DNA of 64,000 bases from Halichondria panicea (Eukaryota > Porifera > Demospongiae > Suberitida > Halichondriidae). Shown here piece by piece: positions 37,648-48,000 of this stretch; within the stretch, counting starts at the first letter, position 1; every line of letters begins with the position of its first letter. The notes beneath the pieces are model-generated. The model ran no database searches. It was not told the origin of the DNA and saw nothing but the letters and a program-made list of their open reading frames with translations. Location: the NCBI RefSeq assembly GCF_963675165.1, contig NC_087388.1, forward strand, positions 2,830,800 through 2,894,799, in the 5' to 3' direction. Made by a program: the position numbers and the translations under genes.

Positions 37648-40085
37648 TTTTTTTTTTTTTTTTTCAATAATACACACACTCAGTATAGTTCAATGTACAG
37701 TACAGTGTAATAATTATGCTAGTTAGTTCAATGTTCAGGGATCAGTGGTCTGTTATCAGTGACTCACTGATCACTAAATCTATTGGGAGGGAAGTTGCTT
37801 TTGAGGCCTTGCCTGCAGTTGAACGAGCTCCTCTGATGGCTTGGATTGAAGATCTTAGGAGTGAAAACGAGAGGCGGCATCTCAGCCAATTCATTGTGGA
37901 GGTATAGGGTTGGTCCCATTTTGCGGCCAGGAGGGTGGCAAGACGCTTGTAAGTGGATGTTGAAGCGGGGCCAAGGCCTCCTGTTGATGACATCACGAGT
38001 GGTGTGAAGGAAGAGTGCTCTATTTCTTGGATTCGACTTTCATAAGCACGTTTCTTTGTGTTTTCTGTAGGGGTTGGTCTGTCTGTTTGAGGCTGCATGG
38101 GGGTTAAAGACGCGTACGTCAAAGTAGGTGCGTTCGAAGCGTCCTCCCCATAGCCCATTTGCGGCAATGTCTAGGTGAGCTCCTTCTGTGATGTTTGCTG
38201 TTGTTCCTGGGAGGTGCTCTCCTGAGATTGGCTGCAAGTGTGGTTCGATGCATACATTGTTGCAGACTTCTGATAGGAGGTTGGCCGTTATGTCTCTGAT
38301 TTCGTTGTGACATAGTGATGGAAACCCTCCCTTGGGGCATGATAATACGTGTTGTACAGAGAACGTTTTTCCGCATTCACAGTTAGTAGGGGTGCTTGAC
38401 GGTACCCAGCCGTATCTCAGGCATAGGGCGTCCCGGAAAGCACATTTGTGTAGGTTAAAACCAAACTCTGACACTGGAAGGGCGGTCAGCCAGCTTGAGG
38501 CTCCTTTCTCCTGGGCTAGTGCCATTGAGTGTTGAAGTGTGCTAGAGAGTGTTGGCTTGAGGAGGCTGGCAGCTTCTAGTTGTTGTGAGCGCCTTTGTTT
38601 GTGTGTTTCCCCTTTGGCCTTAAGCTGGTTTTCACATACTTCTGGTGAGTAAGTGGTGGACTGTTCTAAAATCATGGTCTTCAAGGCGCTGGTGATTTTT
38701 TGCGAAGCTGAGTATTCCGCAGAGGAGCGTTTTGATGGGTTGTGTAGTCCTATTCCCCCCAGTCTCGCGGGCATGGCTCTCTTTCGGTATCATTAGGGGG
38801 GGGCCTTCCTGTCATTGCGGGGATGAGTTTCATTCTGATGATTCTTTCCAGTGGCTCTAGGTGTTCACTTATGTCAGGGGTCGTGCGGGAGAGATATGTC
38901 CATTTGCTTGCTAGTCCGTGGGTGATGGCGGCATAGGCTGCATGAGGTTCTGTTTCCACGATAGTGGTCAGCTTCTCGAGCTCCAGGCTCCACTCAGCTA
39001 CCTTTTCCTTGGTGCACTTGTCAGAATATTCCTTGGAGCCAAGAGAGGTGCCTAGATGGGGTTTTCCCTCCATAGACATATTTACTTGAGTACCACTGAA
39101 AGCTGATACTGCCGATTGGTAGTGAGATGGTGTGGTGACTAGCCATGTCTTTGTGGCATTGGTATGGTAACCATAAGCCGGTCCTAGGGAAGTTAATTTG
39201 TCCCACCATGTCCGTAAGTCTTGCAGACGTCCCGAGGCGGAGGCATCATCTGCATACCAGACCTGCTGGACATCCTTAGGGAGGGAGTTGATGAGAGGGG
39301 TAGTGGAGATGGCATACATTGGCATTGCCAATGGGTCCCCTTGCGTTGTGCCTTCCTGGGATAGGAGGGATGAGCCACCTACAAATAAATCCGTTGGGTC
39401 ACGGTACGTGTTGATGAGAACCGTTGCTAGTGATGGGCAGAGGTATCTGGCATTTTGCAGGGCAACTTGTCAGTTAAGTGAGTTGAACGCGTTGCTAGCA
39501 TCCACAAGCAGAACACCTTCAGTGTTTGAATTCAAGAATGCTTCCCTCGTGGCGTGGACTGCTGCTTCTGCTCCTGCGATTTGCCCTGCACACAGTTGTA
39601 GAGGGCCTGCGGCTTCCTGGATGTCTCCTCTGGTAACAAGCAGAATGGCCATGGCGATAATTCTCCTTGCAGTCTCGAATATTCCGATCGGGCAGACACC
39701 CGGGTTTTTATCCAGTGCAATCAAGCGACAGGCCAGGAGGGGTGAAAGACCCTTGGGATCGACATAGGTAGTGCTGAGACGCCTTGCTAACAGAGCCAAC
39801 GAGTGGCATAGATCATTTGACGCGCTCTTGAATGATGAGCAGAGTCTCCTCCAGCCCTTAGCATCTATGCCAGAGGGTCCCGCAGCGCCAGATGTTTGTA
39901 GAGCAGCTGATCTGATCTTGGAGGCATCTATCAAGTCAAAGACGACAGGGTGTATATCGTTGTGGACTTCTCCTAGGTTGGGGATGGCCGATGCAGAGGC
40001 TGGTTGCCCTGGTGGGTGTTTGCTTTTCAGCGCTTCCAGGACCGAAGTTTGTTCACTGCTACTGGATGGAACCATGTCCTCGAGA
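37648..40085 (-). mobile_element. Degenerate non-LTR-like retroelement (RT plus C-terminal endonuclease-like domain)
   Basis: The element reads from 40085 toward 37742 on the minus strand and ends in an apparent poly(A) tail (T17 on plus, 37648-37664). The reverse transcriptase shows GPSGID, VLLVDASNAFNSLN, a Q-G-D-P-L motif and the catalytic YADD (about 39256-39267). After the RT comes a CxCx7HxxxC finger (about 38347-38389), then a D...FDVRVFNP stretch resembling a PD-(D/E)xK endonuclease, then an R/S/T-rich C-terminal part ending RGARST. The order RT, zinc motif, endonuclease is that of R2-like elements, but I am not certain of the clade. It is dead: a TGA follows NAFNSLN (about 39472), a frameshift lies near 38775-38795 and another near 38050. 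The 5' end is truncated at the junction with the gypsy element. Confidence 0.75.
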
Positions 40086-41374
40086 TAGGTTTGTGATCAG
40101 TGATTAACGTGAATTTTCTGCCATACAAATACTGGTGAAACTTCTTGGTACCAAATACCAATGCCAGTGCTTCTTTCTCGAGTTGAGCATAGTTTTGTTC
40201 GCTTGTCGTTAGCGTGCGTGAAGCAAAACAGATTGGTCTGTCAGCCCCGTCTGGTAGTACATGAGAAATAACGGCTCCAATGCCGTAGGCTGACGCGTCC
40301 GCAGCCATGTTGATTGGTAGGTCCGGGTCATAGTGGGTGAGCACATCAGATGATGTAAGTTGTTTCTTTGCTTCTGTAAAAGCTTCCTGACATTCCTGTG
40401 TCCATTCCCACTTATGACTCGCTTGCAGAAGTTGGTTGATTGGGTAAAGGATGCTAGAGAGATTCTTGATGAACTTTCCGTAGTAGTTCAGCAACCTGAG
40501 GAAGGAGCGAAGTTCTTGAACATTCTTTGGTTCTGGAGCCTGTGCGATAGCATCAACTTTACTTGGAAGAGCTTGGATTCCCTCTTTGCTGATCTGATGA
40601 CCAAGATATTCTACCGACTTGGCCAAAAAGATACATTTCTCCTTCTTCAATCGCAACCCGTGTTCCGTAAAAAGTTTTAGGACTTGCTCCAGATTGTGTA
40701 GGTGGTCTTCTTCATCCACTCCTGTTATCAACAGATCGTCTAAGTAGCAGATAACGTGAGGCACTCCACGTAGGATGGTGTCCATCAGTCTTTGGAATAT
40801 TGCTGGGGCTGACGCCACGCCAAAAGGAAGTCGGCTGAACTGGTATAACCCTTGATGGGTGTTGATAGTCACGTATTTGGTAGAGTCCTTATCGAGTTCG
40901 ACCTGTAGATACGCTTGTGACAAATCAAGCTTAGTGAAAAGGGAGTGTTGCGAATAGGTCTTCGGGTTTAGGCAAGGGGTACTGATCAACTTCAAGGTCT
41001 CGGTTGATAGTCACTTTATAGTCGCCGCAGAGTCGAAAACGTCCGTCTTTCTTGGGAACTGCGACTAACGGTGCTGCCCAGTCACTGCTAGGTATTTTCT
41101 GGATGATACCTTGTTGCTCCATGCGGTCCAATTCATCTCCAATAGCCTCTTTGGTTGCATAAGGAACAGGACGTGGTTTGAAAAACCGAGGAGTAGCATC
41201 TGGCCGTACTCTGAGAGTGGCTTTGTGTGAGGTCACAGTACCTAACTCGTCCTTGAACAATGAATCGTATTCGTGTAACAAATTCTTTAGTGTACCTGCA
41301 GGGGGAGATTTGACAGTTGCAATGATTTGACAGTTGCAATACATTTCCAGTCCAACTGGAGGTACTTCAGCCAA
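40086..41374 (-). pseudogene. Ty3/gypsy pol (RT-RNase H), truncated and frameshifted
   Basis: The reverse transcriptase begins after a short linker (KDGRFRLCGDYKVTIN, then KLDLSQAYLQVELD) and has the catalytic YLDDLLIT. It is followed by the tether and an RNase H with AADASAYGIGAV and LITDHKP. One frameshift lies near 40950 between the fingers and palm segments. The sequence stops right after the RNase H TDHKP motif, where the non-LTR-like element begins. Integrase and the 3' LTR are absent. The apparent C-terminal residues read past the junction belong to the neighbouring element in the wrong frame. Confidence 0.9.
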
Positions 41375-41592
41375 TTGCGTCCAAAAAGACTTGGTCCACT
41401 TCCAGCAACCACCACCAGCACCAGCCGAGCCACCTGTTCTCCATAATTAACACACACATTAATCTGACCCGTTACCATCATAGCCTCGTCTGTATATGTC
41501 TTTAGCAAAATATTGGACTTACGCAGCTTGAACTTGGCCTTTCTGGTGGCCTCAGAGATAATAGATATTGCAGCTCCGGTATCGATTTCCAT
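41287..41592 (-). pseudogene. Ty3/gypsy aspartic protease segment, frame broken by 17-bp duplication
   Basis: The retropepsin active site is DTGA (MEIDTGAAISII), followed by the expected hydrophobic segment and LFGRNWL. The join to pol is destroyed by a perfect 17-bp tandem duplication (unit gatttgacagttgcaat, 41307-41323 and 41324-41340), which shifts the frame. The gag and protease frames also differ at about 41600; that could be a programmed shift or a mutation. Confidence 0.88.
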
Positions 41593-42460
41593 CTTGAGTG
41601 GAGATCTTGACTGTAACTGTGATCGGCTGTGTAGAAGGCTCGGTCAATTGGTATAGGTGGTAAGTGTCAGCTTCTGAGTCGGTCGAGCTGTTCCCATCTG
41701 GTTCCACTAAGTGAGTTTTGAACCTTCTCTTCTCTGTCTTCTTGAACTGAGAGGGTGGGTTGGAGCGGCAGGCTGGTGCTATGTGTCCCTGCTTTCCACA
41801 TGAGTGACACTCCGCATCCTTGAAACGGCAATCAGCTGCAGAGTGATTCGACTTTCCACAGCGGTAACAAGGTTGGTTTGGCTGCAGTCTCCTTTTGCTT
41901 TGTATGCTCTTGATGGAGGGGTTGCTGGCCTTGAGCGCTCTGGTGTTGCTCTCTGCTGCTTCCATTCCCTGTGCGATTTCCATTGCTCTCTTCAAAGTAA
42001 GTTCTGTTTCGGCTAATAGTCTTCTTTGCATTGCTTCGCTTCGGAGTCCTGCAACGAAACGGTCACGGTCACGTAGGGCTTCAGTGAGATACGCCCCAAA
42101 ATTGCAGTGTGTTGCCAGCTTGCGTAGAACTGCATCGTATTCTGCTAAAGATTCGTCAGGGACTTGATCACTTTTTTGAAAATGAAAACGTTCTGCAATC
42201 ACCGCTCGTGTCGGTTCGTAATGCTTCTGTAGTGCAGCAAATAATTCTCCCTTTGTCTTCGATTTGGGAGCCTCAGGTGCAAGCAAGTCACATAGAAGAC
42301 TGTAGGTCGTTGCACCAATGGAGCTGAGGAGAATAGGTACTTGCTTATCATCAGGGACTGTATTCGCCGTGAAGTAGAGGTCTACCTGATCCAGGTAGGT
42401 CTTGATAGACTCTTGGTCTGGTCTGTAATTGTTGAGAGTTCCATAGTGTGTGGCTGCCAT
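41552..42460 (-). pseudogene. Ty3/gypsy gag with two CCHC knuckles
   Basis: The reading frame of 302 residues is intact. The N-terminal two thirds resemble a gypsy capsid (long amphipathic helices, the ALRDRDRFVAGL-type segment). Two zinc knuckles follow in tandem, CYRCGKSNHSAADC and CHSCGKQGHIAPAC, both CX2CX4HX4C. It begins 37 bp downstream of the LTR/primer-binding region. It is marked as part of a dead element because pro and pol are broken, although gag itself is open. Confidence 0.88.
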
Positions 42461-42497
42461 TGCTGTAGGCTACTTGATCCACAATCCTCGTCACCAG

Positions 42498-42737
42498 TGA
42501 GATAACTTCAATAATTCATTAAATCAGAACTCTGATACATACAAAATACACAGGCTATTTATACAAAAACAATACTAGAAAGAATCTTCTAGAACACTAG
42601 TACAGAAATGACTAAACAAGAACATGAAACCACTAGAACTAACACAACACAGTATTATTTTACAGAATCACAGGTTTACAGTACAGTCTTTATCTTAATG
42701 TTAGTTCCATGTCGTAAGGATACCACAATGTCACACA
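42498..42737 (-). mobile_element. 5' LTR of the Ty3/gypsy element
   Basis: Reading on the minus strand, a segment of about 238 bp begins TGTGACATTGTGG (about 42735) and ends TTATCTCA (42498), giving the TG...CA ends of an LTR. A TATAAATAG box lies at about 42553-42561, and a primer-binding-like TGGTGACGAGGA starts 2 nt after the end (42496 downward). No second LTR copy is present in the window. Exact outer boundary is uncertain by a few bases. Confidence 0.8.
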
Positions 42738-42966
42738 AATATTCCCCCAAATGCATGACTGTATCAAATAGTGTAAACTAACAGCAAAAAAACATTGTAA
42801 AAAAGGTACATGTGAATGACGTAACGGATTGGAGTTATGCACTCGCCGAATTTCGCTTTTTCGTGCTTTTCCTGGCAATTAATCCTAGCAACGGTTAATT
42901 CACATTGCATATGATATAGAAATGCAATTAGGGAGGGGTTGGTAGATTATGCTAGCATAATTTTGA

Positions 42967-43290
42967 GCATAATAGGTACATTTTTTTGGTGAGAATTATG
43001 CTGGCATAATAGGCACATTTATAACAATTATGCGAATAATAGGCAGGTTTCACCATGCATAGATTGATCACAGAAATACAAGTCAGTACGAGTCATAGTA
43101 TAAACAATTGGTGGTTAATTATCTCCTTGCAATTTGATAGAGTCACGTGGCAATTATAAATAATTTTTATTACTTGTACCGCAAAGACATGGGCCTATGT
43201 TGTGCTTTGGAGGAATAATGTGGGAATAATAGGCGATTTGAAAAGAATAATAGGCTGTTTACTTGAGCATAAAACAATAGCATAATAGGT
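42967..43290. repeat. Cluster of ATAATAGG motifs
   Basis: The octamer ATAATAGG, usually preceded by GC or GA, occurs at least six times (about 42969, 43006, 43036, 43226, 43247 and 43282) in AT-rich DNA with no coding frame. It may be a decayed element or a degenerate satellite. The rest of 42738-43452 shows no feature I can support. Confidence 0.6.
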
Positions 43291-43452
43291 AATATCTCAG
43301 CTACATGTGCATGTGTAATGTGCATGCATGTATTGACTCCATCATGATCAGTCTACGTGCATGGAGAACACGTTGTTAGTACATTCATGCACTCCTGGTC
43401 ATATATAGTGATGTAGAGGAATGCCCTATAATTGGCAGAACTATACTGTATA

Positions 43453-43568
43453 TCGGGTATGATTATTTCGAGGGTATACATTTTTGTGGATGTTTGCGGT
43501 ATATTGTACATGCCTAATCCGCGAAAAACACGAACATTTATATACCCTTGAAATAATTATATACCCGC
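43453..43568. mobile_element. Short MITE with GGGTAT termini
   Basis: The left end (tcgggtatgattatttcgagggtata) and the right end (tatacccttgaaataattatatacccgc) form inverted repeats of about 26 bp with few mismatches around a 60-bp centre. No coding sequence is present. Confidence 0.75.
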
Positions 43569-43934
43569 TATGTGGTAGCTAGCTGAATTCTACTGATCAT
43601 ATATGCATGCATGCATGCGTATGCAGCACCCAAATTATTTGGCGTTCTACAGAACGCCATGCACGCACCAAATGTAAATAAAGCCAATGAACGTATATGA
43701 CCTGCACTAAGCTGAGTGACTCAATCAAGAACAGGGTTGTAGGCTATAGCCACCAACTTTGTACTGATCAGGTTAATTTAGATACTGTGCACTAGACTTG
43801 CTGGCCAGTCCGGTCAACTACCAATCCCCAGACTCATGCAGAGGACTGGCCGTTTCTACTGTTCTTTGTCAGTTGCATGGATACTGTTCTATCCATGACT
43901 GTTGTAAGTTCCTGTATAACTATCTATCTCTCCT

Positions 43935-43987
43935 AGCCTCGACTCAAGTCCGCTTTACAGCTTCTAAAGCGGCCTTGAATCGAGGCT
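43935..43987. repeat. Hairpin with AGCCTCGA arms
   Basis: Two arms of about 22 bp (agcctcgactcaagtccgct and its complement ending gaatcgaggct) differ at only two positions and flank a loop of about 7 nt. The terminal gatcgaggct motif recurs at 44203, 44459 and 44600, so the hairpin belongs to a repeat family concentrated here. Confidence 0.85.
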
Positions 43988-44478
43988 ATATCTCTCCATG
44001 CCGCACACATTTCCTCCCGTAAAACATTATGACACGTGTCAAAAACCTCCGAGTAAGTCTTTGTTTGCCCCCGGCTCGGGAGCTATTCTCGACTTCCTCG
44101 AAGAGTGGACTGAGGCAAGAAAGAAAAAGAAGAGTACAATATATATCAAATATCAACTGTCAAAAATACAATTCTGCTGCGTACACAGTTACTGCACTGG
44201 TGAATCGAGGCCAGGGCTAGGGAGAGAGAGTGTCGATCAGCTCTATATGACTATAACAGTAAGTCAGCATGAATCAATGGATGGTATCACAGATAAAAGT
44301 CTTTTAGTGTTCCACTGGTACTTAGCTTTAGGGTGTGGCTATAAGCATGAATTAATCCCAAGTGGGCATGCCACTAGCTCTAACTGTACACGCCCAGATA
44401 CAATCAATACCAGGCCTCGGAGGCGACCTAGCATTCAATTGGAGACGGATCGGCGTGGGATCGAGGCTAGGCTGTATC

Positions 44479-44823
44479 TTAGGCCACTCCAAGTGATACT
44501 CTGGTTTCTGGTCCACCGCCCGCATCAGATTTTATTCTTGGATTTCTATCTCATTATTAGCCTCCTTCACCGGCCTTCCCTAGCGGGAAGTGCGGCCTGG
44601 GATCGAGGCTATCTCATTATTGGATTTCTATCTCATTATTTCTACTACGCATGCGCAGAATGGTCCATGTGGTACAAAATAGTGTGATAATGATATTCAT
44701 TTGCAAAATAATGAGATTCATAAGGTGAAATCGATAATGACATAATGAGAAAAGCCGCCCGCCCGCATGCAATTAGAAAAACTTCAGGACCAGAAACCAG
44801 AGTGTCACTTGGAGTGGCCTTAG
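44479..44823. mobile_element. 345-bp element with ~35-bp inverted ends
   Basis: The left end (aggccactccaagtgatact then ctggtttctggtcc) is repeated in inverted form at 44787-44820 with one or two mismatches. Inside are gatcgaggct repeats and a CpG-containing block (ttccctagcgggaag). The element probably accounts for the open frame of about 229 codons across 43998-44687, which shows no protein-like composition. Confidence 0.75.
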
Positions 44824-45026
44824 CTCAGTGTATGCATTTTATATGCAGCTTATGGGAGCACATGATCCGTTTCCAACTCTTTTATCTATGCATGATGCCA
44901 TCCACTCATACAGGATGACAACACCGGCAAAAAATAATTCTTTTTGCGAGACAAATTAGAGTGGCGCTGTAATCACACCAATTACGGTAGTTCATTGCAC
45001 CATACTGTATTCTGTTCATTCCCAGT

Positions 45027-48000
45027 ATGTCGTCCCCTCTTCTGAGGTGTATCCTGCTTCCCGGCCAGAGTGTGCGTATTGGAAGGAAGGTATCATTGGA
45101 GCTCTCTGTGAACAGGCCGTACCTGAGCAATCTCCATTGCCAACTGGACCTGAGGGTGTCTCCTAATGGAGGGTATGGCTGTGGGGTGATTGATCATAGT
45201 CACAACGGCACCTGGTGGTTACCTTTAGGAGTAGATCTCAAGAATGCTGTTCGCCTGAAGAACAGAGAGAGACAAGAGTTGGTGTGCGGTGATATCGTAT
45301 TGTTATTGTCCCCCAGTCACAAACACTGCTGTGAACTGAGGTTCCAGTTAGGGAGTGAGGCTGGGGAGTATGTGCTGAGTCAGTTACCCCCCACAGATGA
45401 CCCCCCACGCACACAGGGGACCAAGAGAGAGGGTGGTGACGATTGCACCAATAGTCCAACCAAGATCCCAAGACTAACTAATGACAATACGTGTGTAAGA
45501 TCATGTGTGGAGACTTGTGCTGTTGATGAGGGTATCTCTACTGACACCCACACACGTACACCTGTCCCTGATATTGACACTATTGAATTAGAGTATTGTC
45601 CACATTGCACTGAACTGATTTCTGTACCCGACCTTCCATCTCATGTTGACCTTTGTCGTATACCCCATCCCTCCTTGGTAAAATGTCCACTATGCTTCAA
45701 ATCATACCCGACAGCCGACCTTTTATCGCATGTGGACACTTGTTGTGGAGGCAGCAATGCTGGTTCTGCAAGAGAGTACACACTGGAACCTTATGCTGAA
45801 CTAACAAGCTACAATGCAATAGATGTTGAAGTCGATGGTACAGCCAAAAAAGAGCAGTGTGTAGCAGAGGGCCACAACTCTGCATCTGAAGTAAGTCAGT
45901 AGCTACAATAATTGTATTGATTCTCTCCCATGTAGAGTGACAGGGAACATTGTGAGCACTGCCTGAAGCTATTCCCACTGACTCAGCTGATAGACCACGC
46001 CCTCTCCTGCTCACAACAGAGGGGCCTGGTAAGTCCATCCTAACTCACACCCTCACCACTCACAAAGCCTCACAGGACAGTGCCAAATGTGTGGACGGGA
46101 GTCAAGATGAGTGGGGGGAGCCTGTGGAGAGGTGTATGCACTGTTTCAGGGATTTCCCACTCAGTAGTCTGGTGGGCCACTCTCGATTATGTGAGGGGGA
46201 CATGCTCGGGCCTCGAGGACGCTTCACAGCCTTCCTACCGTCAGTCCATGATGTGAGTGCCTCTGTCTATACTACTCTAACACGCACACACACACACACA
46301 TGCAGATGGATCCAATGGCTTTGTCTGTGCTCACAGAAACACAAATGGCAGCTGTGGACTACGTCATGAAGAGGTCAAAGGTTGAAGCAGAGAGCGCGTA
46401 CCCTGAGCTCAAACGTAAAGTGGTCTCCCTTGGATACACAGAGAAAGACTTGGATACGTAAGAAAAATGTTCATTACAATCAAAATAATAATTATTGCTC
46501 AAGAGCAATTGTATGTGTGTGTAAACAATGTGGCTATGAATGTGTCACTAAACTAAACTGCTACAATATGTTTGCCCCCATAGGACCCTCCAGTGGGTTC
46601 GCCGTGATGCACCCATCATAGTGCATGTAAACCTTGACCGAGTGCTGGAGTTCCTGGTCAAAGACAGCCACTATCGGAACCTGTTTGAGGTGCGCTCTGG
46701 AGGGGGCAGCACAGACACTACTGCCAGGGCGTCTTGGGAGGACAGGATATTCAACAACCTCTATGTCTCCAGCCCTCCCTCAGAGAGGGTCAAGTATGGC
46801 GTCCTCAATATTGGTACGTAGTTATCAAGTGTGTGTGAGTGTGTATGTGTGTCCTCTCCTAGTGGGGGACCCAAGAGGAGTTCAGTCGTGTTATTCGTAT
46901 GGAGACTCCTTCTTACAAGTGAGTGTACAGTCGACTATCTTTGAGCATTCAGTGATGTGTTGTCCATGCACAGTTAAAAAAGGTTCGCTTGAGGACAACT
47001 TTTGCATCTACTGACACTTCGCATAGTGGAGTGCAGCTGTCATGCTGTGAGCACTATGGCAATGTTCTGAACCAGTATAGCAACCCAGAGCTACAAGCTG
47101 TGAGTGTATATAATTATTATACAACCCTTTTTCACTTTATTTTGATTAAGGTCACTATAATTAGTTTTTGTGAAATTTTGGCAGCATGCAGTGTATGAAT
47201 GATTCAAATTTTGGCATAAAGCAACTCAAAAAATGTCTACTTAAAGAGAGGTCATCTATTAATCGAACAAGAGTAGAGATACATGTAATAGCTGGCCGGC
47301 CCAAGTACAGCTATTATTGAAGAGTGGCCAGCTATTATCTCTACTCTGTATTGATTTGGCTAAAGATGACCTCTAGACTACTTTAAATATACATTTTGAG
47401 TTGCTTTATCCCTTTCCAGGTCAATCGCAAAATCTGGAACAGTCCGTCACTTTAGTTTGCATTTAAAGTCAGCCCAACGCACCAAATTAGTTGATTTTAT
47501 CGCCGCCCCAATGAAGTGGCCATGGCTTAGAGATGGGTGTGGGTCGATGGTAGTTCACAAACTAACTAGTCGATTTTATGCCTTGCTGCTGCCTTGATGG
47601 AAGTATGTGTGGCCTTTAAAAGCTATACTCTGGTAAACTATGTTATAGCTGCTTAGCAAGCACGTAGACTATTGTAGTGCATGTGTCAACTTGTGTAGTG
47701 CCTGTGTACACAAATGGCTTGCTGCTTAATCTTTGAACATTCTATGGCTACCAAGATAGTCTAGAAGGTCTACCAATAAATGTTTTTTTAGTGCCCTCAG
47801 TAAAACTTTAAAGGATTATTGCATTCATCAATCCACCACAGAATCCAATATCAACATTGACAAGTTGATATATAGCACGCTCCCTAGCTTGTTGTTGTAC
47901 AATGTACAATTTGACCAGTAAAGGAAATTTTAATCATTCATACACTACTGGCGAAGTTTCTGATTAGTGACCTTACTTAAGTAAGCAGCTAGGGTTTCAT

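Noticed and set aside
37735-37780. Peptide resembling the RNase H motif LITDH at the end of the non-LTR-like element, as a possible target-site duplication
   Set aside because: The match is short, the codons differ, and the flank does not continue into gypsy sequence.
40027-40110. Apparent extra residues after the gypsy RNase H
   Set aside because: They are the neighbouring retroelement read out of frame across the junction.
44029-44100. Possible small gene upstream of the FHA gene
   Set aside because: Frame is interrupted by repeats and has no ATG context or conserved residues that I can recognise.
43998-44687. Open frame of about 229 codons
   Set aside because: It spans inverted repeats and gatcgaggct repeats, has no protein-like composition and matches no known motif.
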